Shown here in pieces: positions 59,515 to 64,000 of a DNA stretch of 64,000 nucleotides; the first letter of the stretch is position 1; every line of letters begins with the position of its first letter. The position numbers and the translations under genes were made by a program. Location of the stretch: contig CP141132.1 of NCBI GenBank assembly GCA_035236585.1, forward strand, positions 56,331,880 through 56,395,879, read 5' to 3'. The stretch comes from Warburgia ugandensis. Taxonomy: Eukaryota; Streptophyta; Magnoliopsida; Canellales; Canellaceae. The notes beneath the pieces are model-generated. The model saw nothing but the letters and a program-made list of their open reading frames with translations, had not been told where the DNA came from and made no database searches.

Positions 59515-60305
59515 ATGAAGTTGCTTAGTATAAATGACTTTAAATGATGTTACTTTTAAATTTGTTTAAAAATAAATGACTTTAAAAGTGGACACTTTTA
59601 AAGTCATTTATCACTAAACGACTTTAAAAGTTGACATTATTAAAGTTGTTTACACTAAACAACTTCTTTATGTACAATCAAATTTAACACCAAAAATGAT
59701 CTACTAAATTTACACTAGTCATTATGTAACATCTTTGATTTTTAAATAATAATTTACAAAAATTTTAACTTATGTGAAATCAGTGTCAAAAGAAAATTAT
59801 TTTGAAATTCTCAATGTTTTTAGTTATATTAAGTGAAAATTTTATAGACATCAAATCTGATGTTAATACATCAACATTGTGATTATATGTGAAAAAATAA
59901 TTCCAACGACACTAAGTTTACCGTAATCTAAATTTGAATGAATACATTTTGATCTTCTTGAAAAGGGCAATTGGTAATTTCACATCGTAAGCCCTACTTA
60001 CAAAAATTTGAGAATTGAGTAGCTCTCATCTATTCTTTTACTGTATTATATAACTAAACAATTAACTAGTAAAAATAATATAATTTTCAAGTATAAAAAT
60101 TTTCAAAATCAAATTTATTAAATAAACTAAAGGAGGGGGCAATTTTGATAATGGCACCCCCTCCCTCTTAAAATAAATTTTTTTGTTTGAATTAAAAGAG
60201 TTTATAAAGTCCTTTATAAATAAACGACTTTAAAAGTGGTACCTTTTAAAGTCGTTATTTATAAACAACTTTAAAATTGGAGACTTTAAAAGTTGTTTAT
60301 TTGTA
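59515..60305. repeat. Right subterminal repeat array of the CACTA element, interrupted
   Basis: Copies of the same core as on the left, clustered at 59515-59665 and again at 60195-60300 ('aaacgactttaaaagtgg', 'ttttaaagtcgttatttata'). The gap between the clusters holds the LTR-like start at 59725. Confidence 0.8.
59725..60170 (+). mobile_element. LTR-like start of the TGTAAC family
   Basis: Starts 'tgtaacatctttg' and shares with the other two LTRs the phrases 'cgacactaagtttaccgtaa' (compare 'tgacactaaatatgttga' at 47855) and 'aggagggggcaattttgata' (compare 26811). The end is not found; the following GA-rich region may belong to it, as a purine or pyrimidine tract does in the other two LTRs. 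Confidence 0.5.
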
Positions 60306-60401
60306 AGATAATGACACCCCCTCCTTTTCTTAGTCGATGGAAACAACAGCTAAGTATGTTCTTAAAAACTCAACAAAGAGGAAAAACCTTAACAAAGCTG
60401 G

Positions 60402-61180
60402 CTGGAGAGGAAGAGAGGAGGAGAGGAAAAGAGCTGGAGACCGATGCCTAGATCGGTAGTGAGAAGAGAAGGGAGAGAAGAAAGAGGGGAAGAAGAAGAG
60501 GAAGAAGAAGAAGAGGAAGAAGGAGAGGAAGAGAGGACGCCAACAATGCCTATCGATGACCTGTGCCCAAATCGACAGTGAGGAGAGAAGGAGAGAAGAA
60601 AGAGGGTAAGAAAAAAGAGGAAGAAGGAGAGGATGCCGAGAGATGACAATCGATGCTGACAATGATGATCAAAGACCTGCGCTTAGATCTCTGGTGAGGA
60701 GAAAAGGGAGAGAAGAAAGAGGGGAAGAAAAAGAGGAGGAAGAAGAAAGGGAAGAAGGAGAGCAAGAGAGGATGCCGACCGATGCCAATCAATGACCTGT
60801 GCCCAGATCAGCAGTGAGGAGAGAAGTGAGAGAAGAAAGAAGGGAAGAAGAAGAAGAGGAAGAAGAAGAAAAGGAAGAGAGGATGCCGACCGACACCAAT
60901 CAAGGCGACTGATGCCAACTGAAGATTATCGACATTGATGATGTTGATTGACCACCCATGCCCATATCAGCAGTGAGGAGAGAAGGAAGAGGGGAAGAGG
61001 AAGAGGAAGAAGAAGGGGAAGAGGGAGAGGATCGACCATGCACTATCTGACTAGGCTGCCATTGACGACCCCCAGATAGGTGCACGTAGGTGAAAAAAAA
61101 CCCAATAGTGAGAAGGGGGAGAAGAAAAAGAGGAAAAAGGAGGGGGAGGAGAAAGGGGAGGAAAGGGGGGGAAAATAAAA
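60402..61180. repeat. GA-rich minisatellite, five units of about 115-155 bp
   Basis: Units begin with variants of 'gcccagatcagcagtgagga' (near 60444, 60558, 60673, 60793, 60960), followed by a long 'gagaagaaagaggggaagaa' type purine stretch and a short 'gccgaccgatgccaatcaat' link. The Ser/Phe-rich open frames on the opposite strand follow from the composition and are not genes. Confidence 0.85.
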
Positions 61181-61469
61181 ATCTTTTCTAGGTATATATT
61201 CTCAATCTAGTTCATGGTTTTGATGGATTTGTGCATGGATGAGTATGATTGAATGTTTCTGATTTTGTTTGGATATATGAACATAGTTTGAGTAGATGAG
61301 ATGTAATTTTATTAGGATGAGATGCATGTTTTATTAGGGATTAGTTAAAGTGGACATTGAATAGGCTATCCTAGCATGTTTCGCTATGATATACTATATA
61401 ACTACACAAAATGGATGATATATAAGCAAACCTAATATGATGCATGATTTAAACTTGAAAATTACATGA
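61181..61469. other. AT-rich DNA, nothing recognised
   Basis: No gene or repeat identified. Confidence 0.4.
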
Positions 61470-62060
61470 AATAAAGTAACTTAAAGTGCATGAATTAAGT
61501 ATGAAAGTATGCATGAACTAAGATGTAAACTAACCAAACATTTAATGCATGAAATTAATCAACTAAAGCAAGGAAATGTAAACTAAACAAGTAAAATAAA
61601 GTACTAACAGCCAACTAATACATATGCACTAATCCAAAGTGAAATGTAAATGATTCATTATATTGATAATGCATGAATTACAAGTAAGACGGAAAGTATG
61701 GTGCACATGATTATGAGATCTAAAAGCATGGAATAAGTTGCAAACTAACCTAGATAGAATACATGAATGGAATGCATAGACAACTAACCAAAACAAAATA
61801 AAATTTTAAGGAGAAACACTTCAAAACTATGTGCATGAACCATGGGAAGTACATGAATTAAGCATGAAAGTATGCATGAACCAAGATGTAAACTAACCAA
61901 ACATGAAATGCATGGAAACCTAAACTAAACAAGCAAAATAAAGTATTAAGAACCAACTAATGTGCACTAATCCAAATTGAAATGTAAATGCTTCATTACA
62001 TTGATAATGCATGAATTATAAGTAAGAATGGAACTCATGGTGGACATGATTATGAGATGA
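61470..62060. repeat. Diverged tandem duplication, unit about 380 bp
   Basis: 61485-61690 and 61855-62040 share 'gaaagtatgcatgaac', 'aagatgtaaactaaccaaac' and 'ttgataatgcatgaatta' in the same order and spacing. Non-coding. Confidence 0.75.
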
Positions 62061-62303
62061 ACCTAAGATAAAACACAAATATATAAGCATGAAAGGAATA
62101 ACTAATAGCCATGAAAAACTAATTACAAGGGTGATGCACACCCTCTAAGGGAAGTGCGCACCCTACTTAGAACTAATTTCATTCCCCAAAATCAACTTTT
62201 AATCTATCTTCAATCATCCAAATATTAAACAACAATGAACATGCATATGAAATGGACAAGGGAATTTAAGGAGAAAGATGGCAAAGTACTTAATTTAAGA
62301 ACT

Positions 62304-62364
62304 ACACACACACACACACACACACACACTTCCCACCTCATGAAATGGACAGGGAAATTTAAGC

Positions 62365-62396
<32 letters not shown>
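62304..62396. repeat. Two (AC)n microsatellites with duplicated flanks
   Basis: AC runs at 62304-62329 and 62367-62396; each is preceded by an 'atggaca.ggaatttaag'-type stretch and followed by 'ttcccac.tcat', so the whole unit was duplicated. Confidence 0.9.
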
Positions 62397-62398
<2 letters not shown>

Positions 62399-63212
62399 CC
62401 CACATCATAATTTAATCATCTTATTTTGCTTAAAGTTCTTTTATTACTACTGTTTTTGTACTTCTTTGGTTATCACATTTCTTTAGTTCTATAGGAGTGT
62501 TTCTACAATATTTTGTGGTACAAGTAAACTTTGGAAGCTCAGTGTCAATCAAATATGTTCTAAATTTGGAAAGTAAACTTTGGTTGCATCTTTTCCACTA
62601 AGAGATGTGAACTCGAAGTAGTGGACTTAAAGACTAGTGAAAGGTCAATGGGATTTATAGCCCTTTTACAAATATCTATACTAAGCAGGCTTATATTTTC
62701 ATGCATCCTTTATCTGTTTTGCTTGTGGTTTGTTTGTCACATATCTTAGATATTATATATTTATGCGAATGGATGGAGACGAAGGCTCCTTTATTTATTT
62801 ATTTTACTTAAACTATGTTTATCAGGGACATTACATTTGCATGCATTAAATTTCTAAGTTTGAAAAACAGAGGAGTCCTTGCTGATTTTTTTGTAGAAAT
62901 GTGGGGATAATTTCTCTAAAAATCTTGATTTTTAGAAAAGAAACATGACACTCGAGATCTTTAAAGGCCAATTCACCTAATCGTGTTTAAGAACAAAAGA
63001 TGGGTGTATGTATGTGCTTGAGGACAAGTGGTAACTCAATTCTTAAGAATGACAAGTGGTCCTAGTGCACACTTGATCATTTTGATAAGAATGACTTATA
63101 ATGCATGACATACATGCAGGTTTACTACTAAATGCTTTAAGATGTATCTCTTGATTGTCGAATCGTAGTCGTAGTTGCTTACATAAAGCTAGATTGTTTC
63201 AGTCATATTTAT
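62397..63212. other. Intergenic DNA, nothing recognised
   Basis: AT-rich with no motif. Could be 3' flank or interior of the Copia relic to the right. Confidence 0.4.
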
Positions 63213-64000
63213 ATGAGTGCAAATGAATGCTACAAGTCAATAGAGGCGTACTGCCCTGATAAACCATTAGAACTACCAAAAAGATGTGCAACATTAGTGG
63301 GAGTAGGTGAGTTAAACCTAAGAATTATCATCATCATCTTCCATGATCGTCCATTCTGGAAAGGTGGAAACTTGTTTATGAACTTGAGTAGGCTCAAACA
63401 AATTAGGTGTAGTAAATGGGTACAAGCCTTCATCAAATACATCATGAGAGGCGACGTAACCAATGTCAGGCTAAAGACATAGATGCCCCTTATGCTTATG
63501 AATGTAACCAAGGAAAATACAAGGCAATGAACCTTCGTTCATCCTTGTTAGAAATATATTCATGCCAATAAAGAAAACATCTGCAGCCAAATACTTGAAG
63601 AGATGTATAAATAGGCTCTCTTTGAAAGAGTTTCCTATAGGGATATTTCATATAAGGCAATGAGAGGATGCACAATTTAGTAGAAACACTTGCAGAAAAT
63701 GCTTCAATACAATATTACTTTGCTAATCATGCATTAAAGTTCATAGAAAGTTCGAATTCCTAATATGTTGATGCTTCCTTTCAACGACACCATTTTGTTG
63801 AGGTGTTCCAAGACATGAGAGTTGAGGATTGGTACCATTAACAGCAAAATATTCTAAATAACTCTCCTCCTTGTGCTAACTGAAAATGTTTATCTTATGA
63901 TCCAAGAGATTTTCAATATACTTGTCAAAAGTAGCCCACAAAGTCTTTTTTCCTTATAAGAAGATACAACCAACTAAAATAAGAATAACCATCAATGAGC
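63213..64000 (-). pseudogene. Copia pol relic: integrase core to its C-terminus, running off the window
   Basis: Minus strand from 64000 downwards: LIDGYSYFSWLYLL, FDKYIENLLDHKINIFS, then LSCLGTPQQNGVVERKHQHI with the P-Q-Q-N-G-x-x-E-R-K-H box that contains the integrase catalytic Glu, then FGCRCF, FLGYIHKHKGHLCL, and at 63480-63330 HDVFDEGLYPFTTPNLFEPT and FPEWTIMEDDDD. This order is typical of Ty1/Copia integrase and the linker towards reverse transcriptase. Several frame changes and stops. The RT would be expected at lower coordinates, but the sequence left of 63213 does not show it, so the element is truncated. Confidence 0.85.

Larger units (their letters stand above)
54319..60305 (+). 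mobile_element. CACTA (En/Spm) DNA transposon, decayed
   Basis: Transposase relic (56116-59281) flanked on both sides by arrays of the same near-palindromic motif, the arrangement of CACTA subterminal repeats that bind the element's regulatory protein. Terminal CACTA inverted repeats and the 3-bp target duplication were not found; a 'cactagttgagag' at about 54258 has no partner on the right. The outer limits given are those of the repeats. Confidence 0.7.

Noticed and set aside
60330..60792. Ser/Phe/Leu-rich minus-strand open frames of 80-110 residues
   Set aside because: Produced by the GA-rich minisatellite; they repeat with the unit and have no start context or family motif.

Overview
The window is nuclear DNA from a seed plant, most likely a woody or otherwise repeat-rich angiosperm. 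The evidence is an intron-containing plant cellulose synthase gene at the left edge, followed by about 60 kb of plant transposable elements. No bacterial or viral gene organisation is visible. The species cannot be fixed from the sequence.

Layout. 1-4000: the last seven coding exons of a CESA1-clade cellulose synthase on the + strand; the 5' half lies outside the window. 4.1-10.4 kb: intergenic DNA with a decayed L1-type LINE tail, two tandem Au-like SINE copies, and GA and CATA microsatellites. 10474-31008: one LTR retrotransposon ('element A', about 2.3 kb LTRs, tRNA-Asp-type primer site, only a gag-like remnant inside). It has been opened three times: by a solo LTR (13905-16584), by a 6.2 kb organelle-like segment (20237-26430), and by a second LTR element (26611-29381) whose LTR carries a captured piece of a host DUF604 gene. 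31009-31699: a Copia LTR and primer-site remnant. 31700-46841: 'element D', a relative of A on the minus strand, interrupted by a solo LTR of the A family (33977-35996) and by an RTE-type LINE with a perfect 14-bp target duplication (36582-39845). 47686-53426: LTR-type sequences and a degenerate minisatellite. 54.3-60.3 kb: a CACTA (En/Spm) DNA transposon with a broken tnp2 transposase, DUF4218- and DUF4216-like regions and many near-palindromic subterminal repeats. 60.4-62.4 kb: GA-rich minisatellite, a local duplication and CA repeats. 63.2 kb to the end: decayed Copia integrase on the minus strand, running off the window.

Function. The cellulose synthase is the only gene that looks intact and under selection. 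Every other coding trace is a transposon relic with stops, frameshifts or lost catalytic residues. The nesting gives a relative age order: A and D are older than the elements inside them. I found no operon, defence island, CRISPR array or other clearly new system. The most unusual points are the structured organelle-like insertion, the host-gene capture inside an LTR, the LTR-tail/primer-site tandem array, and the A/D pair that shares its inside but not its U3.
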